Shown: positions 1 to 9,416, counted from the stretch's first letter. The stretch is 35,054 bases of DNA from Candidatus Limivicinus sp. (GCA_029264685.1 JARHZW010000098.1:1-35054); one strand, 5' to 3'. Program-made: numbers and translations. Notes: generated from the letters alone by a model not told the origin.

Positions 1-2
1 AC

Positions 3-74
3 GGATATATTATCATAGAACGGGACAGGGAAGGTCTGCCGGCAGGTTCAGAGGTTCAGGTTTATTTGAATTAG
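3..74 (+). CDS. C-terminal end of a molybdopterin molybdenumtransferase (MoeA)-like protein, truncated by window start
   Basis: Frame 3 reads GYIIIERDREGLPAGSEVQVYLN*, resembling a MoeA domain IV C-terminus. It lies immediately upstream of another MoeA-family gene. Confidence 0.6.
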   Translation, partial: GYIIIERDREGLPAGSEVQVYLN

Positions 75-82
75 GAGGAAAA

Positions 83-1984
83 ATGGCTTTTCAATATCTG
101 AGCAACAGTGCTTTGGGGCAGGCCAGAGAAAATTATACAGCCCGACTGGTGCAATGCGGATTTTCCGAAGAAACGGAGACGGTGAAAGTTCAGGATGCCT
201 GCGGACGGATAACAGCCGCTCCCGTTTATGCCCGAATCTGCGCTCCTCACTATGCGGCATCTGCCATGGACGGAGTTGCCATTGCGGCTGAGGACAGCTT
301 CGGGGCCTGTGAGACAGCTCCCGTGGTTCTCGGAGAGGATAAGTTTACCGTAGTGGATACCGGAGACCCTGTGCCTGAGGGCTGCAGCGCAGTGGTAATG
401 ATAGAGGATGTGGTAAAAAATACCGACGGCTCAATCAAACTTTACGGGCCTGCGGTGCCTTGGCAGCATATACGCCAGATAGGGGAGGATATATGCGCAG
501 GTGAGATGATTTTACCAAGCTTTGAAGAGGTCTCACCCTCTGCAATCGGAGCCTTGATTGCAGGCGGAGTTCCGGAAATACAGGTTATTAAAAAGCCCGT
601 TGTTGGCATTATCCCTACGGGAGATGAGCTGGTTGAACCCTGCACAAAGCCTGAAGAGGGGGAGATACCGGAGTTTAACTCTTCCATATTTGCCTCTATG
701 GTAAGGGAATGGGGAGCGGAAGCAAAAGTTTTTCCCATAGTCAGAGATGATTTCACAGAAATAAAAAACAGCCTCATTAAAGCACTTGAGGAGTGCAGCA
801 TGGTGATTTTAAATGCCGGTTCCTCTGCCGGACGGGATGACTGCTCGGCGGCGGTAATAGAGTCTGTGGGTGAAATTGTCTGCCATGGTCTTGCCATAAA
901 ACCGGGTAAGCCTGCGATTTTGGGGCTGCGGGGCAAAAAGGCCATTGTAGGCGTACCAGGGTATCCTGTTTCGGGAATAATCGTTATAGAGGAAATTTTA
1001 AAGCCGCTGATAGAAAAATGGTTTCACAGGGAAAGAGAAAGAAAAAAATATGCTCAGGCAGTGCTGACAAAATCTCTGGTCTCCGGCTTTAAATACCAGG
1101 AATTTATCAGAACCCGTCTGGGATACGTGGGGGACAGGCTGATGGCAGCCCCTCTGAACCGTGGCAGCGGCGTTGTCAGCTCTTTTATGAAGGCTGACGG
1201 AATATTGGAGGTGCCGCAGGGCACTGAGGGCTATGAGGCAGGAGAGCGGGTAAGCGTGCGGCTGCTGAAGCCTGAGGAGAGGCTGAAAAACACTATTGTG
1301 GTTACAGGCAGCCATGACCCGCTTATAGATGAGCTGGCTGAAATTATCCACAGGCAGAATGAAAAAATCTATCTCAGCTCCTCTCACGCAGGCTCTATGG
1401 GCGGCATTATGGCTATACGCAGGGGAGAGGCTCATCTGGGAGGCTGTCATCTTCTGGATACGGAAACGGGGCTGTACAATCTGAGCTATATGCGCCGGTA
1501 TTTTCCCGACCGTGATGTGAAGCTTGTCCGCTGTGTGGGAAGACAGCAGGGGCTGATGACAGGCAGGGGGAATCCGCTTAAAATCAAGGGCTTTGAGGAT
1601 ATTGTGAAAGGCCGATATGTTAACCGCCAGAAAGGCTCAGGCACAAGAATCCTTGCCGATTACCTGAGAGAAAAGGCCGGGCTTGCGGCAGAAAACATAA
1701 AAGGCTGGGAAAGAGAGGAACTGACCCACACCTCGGTTGCAGCCCAGATAGCAGGCGGTTCCGCCGATTTCGGCCTTGGAATATATTCTGCCGCAAAGTT
1801 ATATGATTTGGACTTTTTGCCCATATGCACAGAGGAATACGACTTAATCATACCGGATTACGCATGGAACACGGAAATTGTGCAAAGCCTTATAGCGGCG
1901 CTCAAAAGCGACAGCTTCCGTGACAGAATTACCCGAATGGGCGGCTATACACTGGAAAATCCGGGAGAGATAATCCCCTATTAA
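83..1984 (+). CDS. MoeA-family molybdopterin biosynthesis protein fused to a C-terminal periplasmic-binding-protein-like domain
   Basis: MoeA motifs in the N-terminal ~400 aa (MDGVAI, TGDELVEP, NAGSSAGRDD, KPGKPAILG, GVPGYPVSG). The C-terminal ~220 aa resemble the PBP-like substrate-binding domain (GSHDPLIDEL, HAGSMGGIMAIRRGEAHLGGCHLLD, RQKGSGTR). RBS aggagg upstream. Confidence 0.9.
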   Translation: MAFQYLSNSALGQARENYTARLVQCGFSEETETVKVQDACGRITAAPVYARICAPHYAASAMDGVAIAAEDSFGACETAPVVLGEDKFTVVDTGDPVPEGCSAVVMIEDVVKNTDGSIKLYGPAVPWQHIRQIGEDICAGEMILPSFEEVSPSAIGALIAGGVPEIQVIKKPVVGIIPTGDELVEPCTKPEEGEIPEFNSSIFASMVREWGAEAKVFPIVRDDFTEIKNSLIKALEECSMVILNAGSSAGRDDCSAAVIESVGEIVCHGLAIKPGKPAILGLRGKKAIVGVPGYPVSGIIVIEEILKPLIEKWFHRERERKKYAQAVLTKSLVSGFKYQEFIRTRLGYVGDRLMAAPLNRGSGVVSSFMKADGILEVPQGTEGYEAGERVSVRLLKPEERLKNTIVVTGSHDPLIDELAEIIHRQNEKIYLSSSHAGSMGGIMAIRRGEAHLGGCHLLDTETGLYNLSYMRRYFPDRDVKLVRCVGRQQGLMTGRGNPLKIKGFEDIVKGRYVNRQKGSGTRILADYLREKAGLAAENIKGWEREELTHTSVAAQIAGGSADFGLGIYSAAKLYDLDFLPICTEEYDLIIPDYAWNTEIVQSLIAALKSDSFRDRITRMGGYTLENPGEIIPY

Positions 1985-2075
1985 AGTGTAAACAGTTTAT
2001 ATATTTTTCCTAAATGACTGTGAATTTTGAACAATAGGGGTTATAATGGGAAAAAACAGCGACAGAAGGTAAAAA

Positions 2076-2765
2076 ATGGAAATTTATAAAAAAGAAATTC
2101 AGCTCACGGAGGAGCTTTCAACAAGAGGACTTTTTCAGATATTGCAGGATGTTTCAGCTGACCACTGCAATATGCTGGGCTACGGAATGGATAAGCTGGG
2201 CCGTGAGGGACTTATCTGGGTAGTGGCAAGACATTATGTTAAAGCCGAAAGATGGCCTGAAAAGGGAGAAAAACTTCAGATAAGCACATGGCCGGGGAAA
2301 ACAAAGCATGTGATGTTTCCCAGATTTTTTGTTGTCAGAGATTGCAGGGGGGAAAAAATAATAGAGGCCAGCGCAATCTGGACCCTTGTGAATATGGAGA
2401 CCCGCAAACTGGTTCTTCCCAATGAATTCCATATAGATCTGGATGGCATGGTTACGGGAGATGAATGCCGTCTGCCCGGTACGGCCAGAAAAATCCCCAC
2501 TACGGAAAGCACTGCTTTTGTGGTTCCACAGGAATATATGGATACCAACCTGCACATGAATAACACAAGATATTACGAAATGAGCGAAAAATGCTTTGGC
2601 TCCCGTATAGAGGGCAGACACCTGTATGAAGTTACTACCGATTATGTTTCAGAAGCTCTGGCCGGAGAGGAGATAAAGCTGTTCTGGGGCGAGGAAAATG
2701 GACGAATCTACATAACGGGAGAAAATAACGGCACGGTCTTTAAAATGAATATTGAATACAGATAA
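2076..2765 (+). CDS. Acyl-ACP thioesterase family protein
   Basis: Double-hotdog organisation with the motif MDTNLHMNNTRYYEM and N-terminal hotdog residues (GLIWVVARHYVKAERWPEKGE). Confidence 0.88.
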   Translation: MEIYKKEIQLTEELSTRGLFQILQDVSADHCNMLGYGMDKLGREGLIWVVARHYVKAERWPEKGEKLQISTWPGKTKHVMFPRFFVVRDCRGEKIIEASAIWTLVNMETRKLVLPNEFHIDLDGMVTGDECRLPGTARKIPTTESTAFVVPQEYMDTNLHMNNTRYYEMSEKCFGSRIEGRHLYEVTTDYVSEALAGEEIKLFWGEENGRIYITGENNGTVFKMNIEYR

Positions 2766-2767
2766 TA

Positions 2768-2802
2768 AAACCCCGTAAGAACTAAAATTCTTACGGGGTT
2801 TT
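2768..2802 (+). terminator. Intrinsic (bidirectional) terminator between convergent genes
   Basis: aaaaccccgtaagaa-ctaaaa-ttcttacggggtttt, perfect stem flanked by A and T tracts. Confidence 0.9.
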
Positions 2803-2805
2803 AAC

Positions 2806-4329
2806 TTAAATGCGTTTAAATTCTTCTGTAATTTCTTCGTCGGGCTTTGCAGTAGCAAGACTTACGACAACGATGAACAGTGAGCTTATAATGAATGCGG
2901 GGAGAAGCTCGTAAATGTCCCATGAGCCGCCCAAAGGACGGACAAGGTACTTCCAAAGGAAAACACTTATTCCTCCCGAAAGCATACCCGCCAGTGCGCC
3001 GTATTTATTGGTGCGCTTCCAGAAAAGGGAGAACAGCATAAGCGCTCCGAAAGCGGCGCCGAAGCCTGCCCATGCAAAAGACACTATGCCGAACACGGAG
3101 CTTTCCGGATTTACGGCAAGCACTGCACCCAGAACTGCAACTGCAAATACAGTTATACGGGCAATCCTCATTTCCTGCCTGTTGGTGAGCTGAATGTGGA
3201 AAACGCCACGCAAAATATTGTGAGAAATACCGGAAGCAGAAGCCAGAAGTTGTGCGTCGGCGGTGGACATGGTAGAAGAGAGGATTCCGGCCAGCACCAG
3301 ACCTGCCAAAACTGCGGGAACAATGCCGGATTTGCTTAAAAGAGCGGAGATACGGACCAGAATAGCTTCCGCCTCTGAAGCGGAGTTAAAGGGGGCAATA
3401 GCGCCGGCGTTACTCATGGCGTAGCCTACAATGCCTACGATTATTGCCACCGCCATGGAAATCACTACCCAGACGGTACCTATTCGGCGTGACACTTTCA
3501 GCTTTTCTCCGTCCTCGATAGCCATGAAGTGGTTTAAAATGTGGGGCATACCGAAGTAACCCAGACCCCATGCAAGAGTGGAGACCACGGATAAAAAGCC
3601 ATAACTTGAAACCTGCTTTGAGACTACATCCGTGCTGTGGCTTAAATCCAGATAACCGGGCAGAGCCCTTGCATTTTCGACCACTGCGCTCCAGCCACCT
3701 GCTGTATGTATTCCGAAAACGAGAATTACGATCAGTGCTGCGGTCATAACAATGCTTTGAATAAGGCTGGTAACGGAGGCCGCCGTAAATCCCCCTGCCG
3801 CACAGTAGGCAACGATCACGGCTGCGCTAATAATCATTGCAGGCAGGTACTCCACATTAAAAATGTTGGTAAAAAGCTTTCCGCAGGCGGCAAAGCCTGA
3901 GGCGGTATAGGGTACAAAGAAAATAATTATGATTACAGCGGCTATGCCCTCGATAAGTCCGCTTTTATCTCTGTAACGGAGAGCGAAAAAGTCCGGAATA
4001 GTGATTGCACCAAGCTGGGCCGAGTAGCGGCGAAGTCTTTTTGCAACAATCAGCCAGTTTAAATATGTGCCAAGGGCAAGACCGATAACCGTCCACGCTG
4101 CATTCGCAATGCCGAAAAAATATGCAAGACCCGGAACGCCCATCAAAAGCCAGCTTGACATATCCGAAGCCTCTGTACTGAGCGCAACCACCACAGGCCC
4201 CAGCTTTCTTCCGCCAAGGTAAAAGTCTCCTGCACTTGTATTGCGTTTGCAGTAGAAAAAGCCTATGAAAAGCATACCCAGAAGATATACCGCAATGGCA
4301 ATTATTATACATAATTCTGCACTTGTCAT
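2806..4329 (-). CDS. putP: Sodium/solute symporter, PutP (sodium/proline) type
   Basis: SSS family: NTSAGDFYLGGRKLGPVVVALSTEASDMSSWLLMGVPG, GFGAAFGALMLFSLFWKR; ~13 hydrophobic segments. Confidence 0.9.
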   Translation of the reverse strand: MTSAELCIIIAIAVYLLGMLFIGFFYCKRNTSAGDFYLGGRKLGPVVVALSTEASDMSSWLLMGVPGLAYFFGIANAAWTVIGLALGTYLNWLIVAKRLRRYSAQLGAITIPDFFALRYRDKSGLIEGIAAVIIIIFFVPYTASGFAACGKLFTNIFNVEYLPAMIISAAVIVAYCAAGGFTAASVTSLIQSIVMTAALIVILVFGIHTAGGWSAVVENARALPGYLDLSHSTDVVSKQVSSYGFLSVVSTLAWGLGYFGMPHILNHFMAIEDGEKLKVSRRIGTVWVVISMAVAIIVGIVGYAMSNAGAIAPFNSASEAEAILVRISALLSKSGIVPAVLAGLVLAGILSSTMSTADAQLLASASGISHNILRGVFHIQLTNRQEMRIARITVFAVAVLGAVLAVNPESSVFGIVSFAWAGFGAAFGALMLFSLFWKRTNKYGALAGMLSGGISVFLWKYLVRPLGGSWDIYELLPAFIISSLFIVVVSLATAKPDEEITEEFKRI

Positions 4330-4409
4330 CTTAATCTCTCCTTATTTGTGGTGTAACTGATTATACATGATTGTTGCGACTATACAGGGAGAAAAAAGGG
4401 CTGAGACCC

Positions 4410-4437
4410 TTGAAAAAAGTATTTTTTTGCTTATAAT
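4410..4437 (+). promoter_or_regulatory. Predicted sigma-A promoter of the LysR gene (TTGAAA-N16-TATAAT)
   Basis: -35 at 4410-4415, -10 at 4432-4437, 16-nt spacer; lies in the putP/lysR divergent intergenic region. Confidence 0.65.
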
Positions 4438-4496
4438 ATGAATATGCTTAATGTATATAGACTAAAGATGAAAAATATTCATGCAAGGGGGCTGCT

Positions 4497-5381
4497 ATGA
4501 ATAAGATTAACATTGGAAAATATGAGTGCCTTATGACTGTAGTGGAGCTGGGCAGCATGACAAGAGCAGCAGAAAAACTGAAGCTTACCCAGTCAGCTGT
4601 CAGCCACAGTATTCTCAGCCTTGAAGAGGAGCTGGGCTTTGCAATCCTAAAAAGAAGCAGAGGGGGAGTGTGGCTGACGGAAGAGGGGGAAAGACTGTTA
4701 CCGGCAGTAAGAGGACTGCTGAATTCTGCCGAGCGGCTGAACCAGCTTGCAAATTCCATAAAGGGTCTGGAGACGGGGCTTGTGCGTATCGGCGCCTTTA
4801 CCTCCGTTGCAGTACACTGGCTTCCGCCGGTCCTGAAAGAATTTCAGAGCGATTATCCCAATGTTGAATTCAAGCTTTTGAACGGGGACTATCACGATGT
4901 GGAGCAGTGGCTTTCGGACGGAAGCGTTGACATAGGTTTCGTCAGTATGCCCTGCGGAGTGGACTGCCCTTGCACTGCACTGATGGAGGACAGGCTTTTT
5001 GCAATACTGCCCGAAAACAGCCGTTTCAGAAATTATCCGAAATTTCCTCTTGTGGAGTGTGAAACAGAGCCGTTCATAAGCCTGCTGGAAAGCTCGGACC
5101 ATGATGCGAGGCGGGCGCTTGAAGCGGCTGGTGTCAAGCCGAACGTCCGCTTTTACACCAAGGATGACTATGCGATCATTGCAATGGTAGAGCAGGGACT
5201 CGGCATAAGCATTATGCCGGAGCTGCTGCTGAAGGGAAGGCGTGACAAGGTACAGATCCTGCCCCTCATACCGGAGGCAAAACGCACTATCGGTATGGCT
5301 GTTGCGGCAGGCGAAAAGGCACCGCCCGTGGCAAAAAGATTTGTCGATTATGTGATGCGTTATCTTAAAAATGATTCCTGA
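4497..5381 (+). CDS. LysR-family transcriptional regulator
   Basis: N-terminal wHTH MNKINIGKYECLMTVVELGSMTRAAEKLKLTQSAVSHSILSLEEELGFAILKRSRGGVWLTEEGE plus a LysR substrate-binding domain. Confidence 0.95.
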   Translation: MNKINIGKYECLMTVVELGSMTRAAEKLKLTQSAVSHSILSLEEELGFAILKRSRGGVWLTEEGERLLPAVRGLLNSAERLNQLANSIKGLETGLVRIGAFTSVAVHWLPPVLKEFQSDYPNVEFKLLNGDYHDVEQWLSDGSVDIGFVSMPCGVDCPCTALMEDRLFAILPENSRFRNYPKFPLVECETEPFISLLESSDHDARRALEAAGVKPNVRFYTKDDYAIIAMVEQGLGISIMPELLLKGRRDKVQILPLIPEAKRTIGMAVAAGEKAPPVAKRFVDYVMRYLKNDS

Positions 5382-5473
5382 CAAAAAACCCTAAAAAAGT
5401 AATTTTAAGTACGCTGAGTAAAAGCTATTTACTGTATATGTTTTTACGCATAATTTACATTATAATATTCCAT

Positions 5474-5502
5474 TTGACATTGGCATACGGCTAATGTAAA
5501 AT
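5474..5502 (+). promoter_or_regulatory. Predicted sigma-A promoter (TTGACA-N17-TAAAAT) for the nfn/gltA pair
   Basis: Consensus -35 at 5474-5479, TAAAAT at 5497-5502, 17-nt spacer. Confidence 0.75.
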
Positions 5503-5546
5503 GAATTTAGCAAAGCCAATCATAATACTAAGACAGAGGTGTTAAA

Positions 5547-6401
5547 ATGTATAAGGTAGTTACGAAAAGATTTTTGAACGAGGCCAAGAGTATTTGCCTG
5601 TTTGAGATAGAGGCTCCTCTTATCGCAAGACACGCTCAGGCCGGTCAGTTTGTTATCTTCCGTTTGGATGAGCAGGGCGAGCGTGTTCCTGTTTCCGTGG
5701 CTGGCTGGGACAGAGAGAAGGGCACTGTTACCGTCATGGTACAGGCTGCCGGACGCACCACCAGAATGCTCCACACTGTTGAAGAGGGTGACTATATCAC
5801 TGATATTGTCGGACCTCTGGGTCACGCAACAGAGATGGAAGGCCTGAAAAAGGTCGCCGTTGTCGGCGGCGGCGTTGGCTGCGCCATTGCATACCCCATT
5901 GCAAAGGAAATGCACGCCAGAGGCATTGATGTTACCATGATTGCAGGCTTCAGAAGCAAGGATATTGTTATCCTTGAGGACGAGATGAAGGCTGCTTCCA
6001 ATAAGCTTATAATCTGCACTGATGACGGCTCTTTCGGTGAAAAGGGCTTTACCACTCAGTTCCTGAAAAACGAAATCGAGGCAGGCGAGCAGTTTGACAG
6101 AGTTATTGCAATAGGCCCCGATATTATGATGAAGTTCATTGCTGAAACCACCAGACCCTACGGTATCAAAACCATTATTTCTCTTGACCCCATTATGGTT
6201 GACGGTACCGGTATGTGCGGCGGCTGCCGTGTTATTGTGGGCGGTGAAGTTAAGTTCGCCTGCGTAGACGGCCCTGACTTTGACGCTCATCAGGTGGACT
6301 TTGACTCCCTTATTAAACGCTCCGCTTTCTACAATACCGAAGAAACCGAGCAGAGCAAGCATATCTGCAGAATGACTGGAGGTAAACGCAGCAATGGCTA
6401 A
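5547..6401 (+). CDS. Sulfide/dihydroorotate dehydrogenase-type FAD/NAD-binding subunit (NfnA/SudB-like ferredoxin:NADP oxidoreductase alpha subunit)
   Basis: Ferredoxin-reductase-like fold motifs (GQFVIFRLDEQGERVPVSVA, GPLGHATEMEGLKKVAVVGGGVGCAIAYPI) and C-terminal 2Fe-2S ligand motif DGTGMCGGCRVIVGGEVKFACVDGPDFD. Confidence 0.92.
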   Translation: MYKVVTKRFLNEAKSICLFEIEAPLIARHAQAGQFVIFRLDEQGERVPVSVAGWDREKGTVTVMVQAAGRTTRMLHTVEEGDYITDIVGPLGHATEMEGLKKVAVVGGGVGCAIAYPIAKEMHARGIDVTMIAGFRSKDIVILEDEMKAASNKLIICTDDGSFGEKGFTTQFLKNEIEAGEQFDRVIAIGPDIMMKFIAETTRPYGIKTIISLDPIMVDGTGMCGGCRVIVGGEVKFACVDGPDFDAHQVDFDSLIKRSAFYNTEETEQSKHICRMTGGKRSNG

Positions 6402-7791
6402 TATGAAAATGACAAAAAATCCCATGCCTGAGCAGGATCCTCAGGTTCGCAACCACAACTTTGAAGAGGTTGCTCTGGGATACACCCCCGAAATGGCAAT
6501 AGACGAGGCAAAGCGCTGCCTCAACTGCCGCAATCCCCTCTGCCGTACCGGCTGCCCCGTTTCCGTCCGCATACCTGAGTTTATTGCAAAGGTTGCAGAG
6601 GGTGACTTTGACGGAGCCTACGAGGTCATCACCTCCACCAACTCCCTGCCTGCTGTCTGCGGCCGTGTATGCCCTCAGGAAAAGCAGTGCGAGAGCAAGT
6701 GCGTCCGTGGCATTAAGGGAGAGAGCGTTGGCATAGGCAGACTTGAGCGCTTCGTGGCAGACTACCATATGAATAAGGCCAACAAGCCCGCTGTGGTTGC
6801 TCCTCAGTCCAACGGACACAAAGTTGCCGTTGTTGGCTCCGGTCCTGCCGGTCTTACCTGTGCAGGCGACCTTCGCAAAATGGGTTACGATGTTGATATA
6901 TACGAGGCATTCCACAAGGCCGGCGGCGTTCTGGTTTACGGTATTCCTCAGTTCCGTCTGCCCAAGGAGATCGTTGCAGCGGAAATTGAGAACCTGAAGG
7001 CTATGGGCGTTAATGTTATCACCAACGCTGTTATCGGCCGCTCTCTCACTGTAGACGAGCTTTTTGAGGACGGCTATGAAGCCGTGTTCATAGGCTCCGG
7101 TGCAGGTCTGCCCCAGTTCCTCCACATTCCCGGAGAAAATATGCTGGGTGTTTACTCTGCAAACGAATTCCTTACCCGTGTAAACCTGATGAAGGCCTAC
7201 AAGGACGACTACGATACACCTATCAAGAAGTTCAAGAATGTAGCCATCGTGGGCGGCGGCAACGTGGCCATGGACGCTGCAAGAGTTGCAAAGCGTCTTG
7301 GCGCAGAAAATGTTTACATTACCTACCGCCGTGGCAAGGAGGAGCTGCCTGCCCGTAAGGAAGAGGTTGAGCACGCCGAGGCAGAGGGCATTGAGTTTAC
7401 CCTGCTTAATAACCCTGCTCAGATCGTGGGCGACGAAGAGGGCAGAGTTACCGGCATTGAGCTTATCCGTCAGGAGCTGGGCGCACCCGACGCAAAGGGA
7501 CGCCGCCGTCCTGAGCCTGTAGAGGGCAGCAACTGGGTACTTCCCTGCGATGCAGTTGTTATCGCTATCGGAACCAGCCCCAACCCCCTGATAAAGTCTA
7601 CCACCAAGAACCTTGCTACCACTCCCAAGGGCGGTATCGAGGCAGACGATAAGGGCCAGACCTCCCGTGAGGGCGTTTTCGCAGGCGGTGACGCCGTTAC
7701 AGGTGCCGCAACCGTTATTCTCGCCATGGGCGCAGGAAAGACCGGTGCAAAGAGCATTGACGCATACATAAAGCGTAAATCTCAGAAGTGA
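6394..7791 (+). CDS. gltA: NADPH-dependent glutamate synthase small-subunit-like protein (GltA/NfnB)
   Basis: RCLNCRNPLCRTGCPVSVRIPEFI and CGRVCPQEKQCESKC Fe-S motifs; GSGPAGLTCAGDL and GGGNVAMDAARVAKRLGA nucleotide-binding motifs. Overlaps the upstream gene by 8 nt. Confidence 0.93.
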   Translation: MANMKMTKNPMPEQDPQVRNHNFEEVALGYTPEMAIDEAKRCLNCRNPLCRTGCPVSVRIPEFIAKVAEGDFDGAYEVITSTNSLPAVCGRVCPQEKQCESKCVRGIKGESVGIGRLERFVADYHMNKANKPAVVAPQSNGHKVAVVGSGPAGLTCAGDLRKMGYDVDIYEAFHKAGGVLVYGIPQFRLPKEIVAAEIENLKAMGVNVITNAVIGRSLTVDELFEDGYEAVFIGSGAGLPQFLHIPGENMLGVYSANEFLTRVNLMKAYKDDYDTPIKKFKNVAIVGGGNVAMDAARVAKRLGAENVYITYRRGKEELPARKEEVEHAEAEGIEFTLLNNPAQIVGDEEGRVTGIELIRQELGAPDAKGRRRPEPVEGSNWVLPCDAVVIAIGTSPNPLIKSTTKNLATTPKGGIEADDKGQTSREGVFAGGDAVTGAATVILAMGAGKTGAKSIDAYIKRKSQK

Positions 7792-7830
7792 GAAAAAGCA
7801 GAAGCTTTTCTGCTATATAAGTGAAATAAA

Positions 7831-7866
7831 CCCCAACTGTCAGAAAATCCGGCAGTTGGGGTTTTT
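7831..7866 (+). terminator. Intrinsic terminator downstream of gltA/nfnB
   Basis: ccccaactg-tcagaaaatccgg-cagttgggg followed by ttttt. Confidence 0.88.
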
Positions 7867-7972
7867 GGTAAAGTATTGCGATAAGGCAGAGCATAAGTTT
7901 TTCTGCTTTTAGCGAGCAAATTCAACATTTTCAGACTGAAAAGTTTTCTCAGTATGCAGACAGTTGGAAAAA

Positions 7973-8698
7973 TTATGGATTCCTGCTTTCCGAGTAAACA
8001 ATAATGCTGCTGTCTTTGAAGTCTCTGAAAGCATCACCGCTCGCAGAGTTTTTCTGTGCCTCCTCCGGTCTCCGCATAGCGGCGGAGCCTGACGGGGATT
8101 TTGAATTTTCATACAGTTCAAGATTAGGGCTTTCGCAGAAATAAGTAAAACCTAAAACACGGTCTCCGTATGCAGAATATACATTGCCCAGTCTTATGCC
8201 GGACTGAAAGACCACATAGCTTTCCATAAGCCGTTCTCCCTGTAAAAGCCGAACGGCAGCGTTGACACATTTTTCCGTTGGTACAAGAGTCTTAAATTGC
8301 CTTGAATTTACACCCTCGTACTGGCCCGGCTCAAAAATAACCTCGCTGATCGTATTGGGAAATTCCGGCGATGCAACACGGTTCATTATAACTTCTCCTA
8401 CGCACACAAGAAAATCATCCTTGAGCCGGTAATTTCCGGCTTTAAAACAGATGAATTTTGAAAGCAGGTACAGGTCGTCAAAGGAAAATGCCTTTTGGTC
8501 AGAGCCGCTGTCGGATAAGCAACGGTTCCAGTTCTCTTCTGCCATGTGGCCTGCCAGTATGTTCCCGTCTGCCGCAGCTTCAGCCATTACTTTTATGTAA
8601 TCAGGCTCAGGCAGGCTTTCTCTCAAAGCACAGGTACTGAGAGCCAATGAAACTATAACTGTCATAAAAAGAGCGAGAAATTTTTTCATGTTTTTCAC
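7973..8698 (-). CDS. SleB-like cell wall hydrolase family protein with signal peptide/possible lipobox
   Basis: Family core CVGEVIMNRVASPEFPNTISEVIFEPGQYEGV...PTEKCVNAAVRLLQGE matches the Hydrolase_2/SleB pattern. N-terminal MKNMKKFLALFMTVIVSLALSTC signal. Confidence 0.75.
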   Translation of the reverse strand: MKNMKKFLALFMTVIVSLALSTCALRESLPEPDYIKVMAEAAADGNILAGHMAEENWNRCLSDSGSDQKAFSFDDLYLLSKFICFKAGNYRLKDDFLVCVGEVIMNRVASPEFPNTISEVIFEPGQYEGVNSRQFKTLVPTEKCVNAAVRLLQGERLMESYVVFQSGIRLGNVYSAYGDRVLGFTYFCESPNLELYENSKSPSGSAAMRRPEEAQKNSASGDAFRDFKDSSIIVYSESRNP

Positions 8699-8914
8699 CT
8701 CCCATACATTGAGTATAGCTCAGACGGGGAGAGAAAAATGTCAAATGCTGTAGGGAAATAATATACAGACAGAAAAAATAACTCTAAAAGCAGAGATTTG
8801 TAATCCGGTAAAGTTCTAAGAAACAAAGGCACTGAACAATGAAAAAGCCCATAAAAGACTTCATTTCTGCCTGCTTTGTGCTAAAATAAAAGAAAAAATA
8901 AGGGAGGTAAAAAC

Positions 8915-9343
8915 ATGAACAAGGACGCCAAGGGTGTGGATAGATTTCTGAGTCCAAACCTGCGTGATTTTCCAACTGCACTGGCCGAAATTCGAAGCGG
9001 CAGAAAGCGCAGCCATTGGATATGGTATATTTTCCCACAGATAAAGGGGCTGGGAAGCAGCTCCACCGCTCAGTACTATTCGGTGAATGATATTGAAGAG
9101 GCAAGAGAGTTTCTGGCACACCCCGTTCTGGGCGTGCATTTAAAGGAAATATCAAATGCGCTGCTGGAGCTTGATACCTGCGATGCCGACAGTGTCATGG
9201 GCTGGCCAGATAATCTGAAGCTGTGCTCCTCTATGACACTTTTTGAGGCTGCAGATCCTACGGAGGAGGTGTTCGGAAAGGTACTGGACAAATTCTATTG
9301 CGGACAGCGGGATAAGCGTACTCTGCAAATCCTTGGACTTTAA
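8915..9343 (+). CDS. DUF1810 family protein
   Basis: GRKRSHWIWYIFPQIKGLGSSSTAQYYSVNDIEEAREFLAHPVLGVHL and DNLKLCSSMTLFEAADP are characteristic of DUF1810. Confidence 0.92.
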   Translation: MNKDAKGVDRFLSPNLRDFPTALAEIRSGRKRSHWIWYIFPQIKGLGSSSTAQYYSVNDIEEAREFLAHPVLGVHLKEISNALLELDTCDADSVMGWPDNLKLCSSMTLFEAADPTEEVFGKVLDKFYCGQRDKRTLQILGL

Positions 9344-9379
9344 GGGCGAAGTGCTTTCATAGAAACTGCATAAACTAAA

Positions 9380-9411
9380 AAATGGTGCGCTGCTAAAACA
9401 GCGCACCATTT
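9380..9411 (+). terminator. Bidirectional intrinsic terminator between the DUF1810 gene and rny
   Basis: aaatggtgcgctg-ctaaaa-cagcgcaccattt perfect 13-bp stem. Confidence 0.9.
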
Positions 9412-9416
9412 ATATT

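Noticed and set aside
6313-7374. 353-aa minus-strand ORF antisense to gltA/nfnB (also 5520-6425 antisense to nfnA)
   Set aside because: Antisense to confidently identified oxidoreductase genes; composition typical of shadow ORFs.
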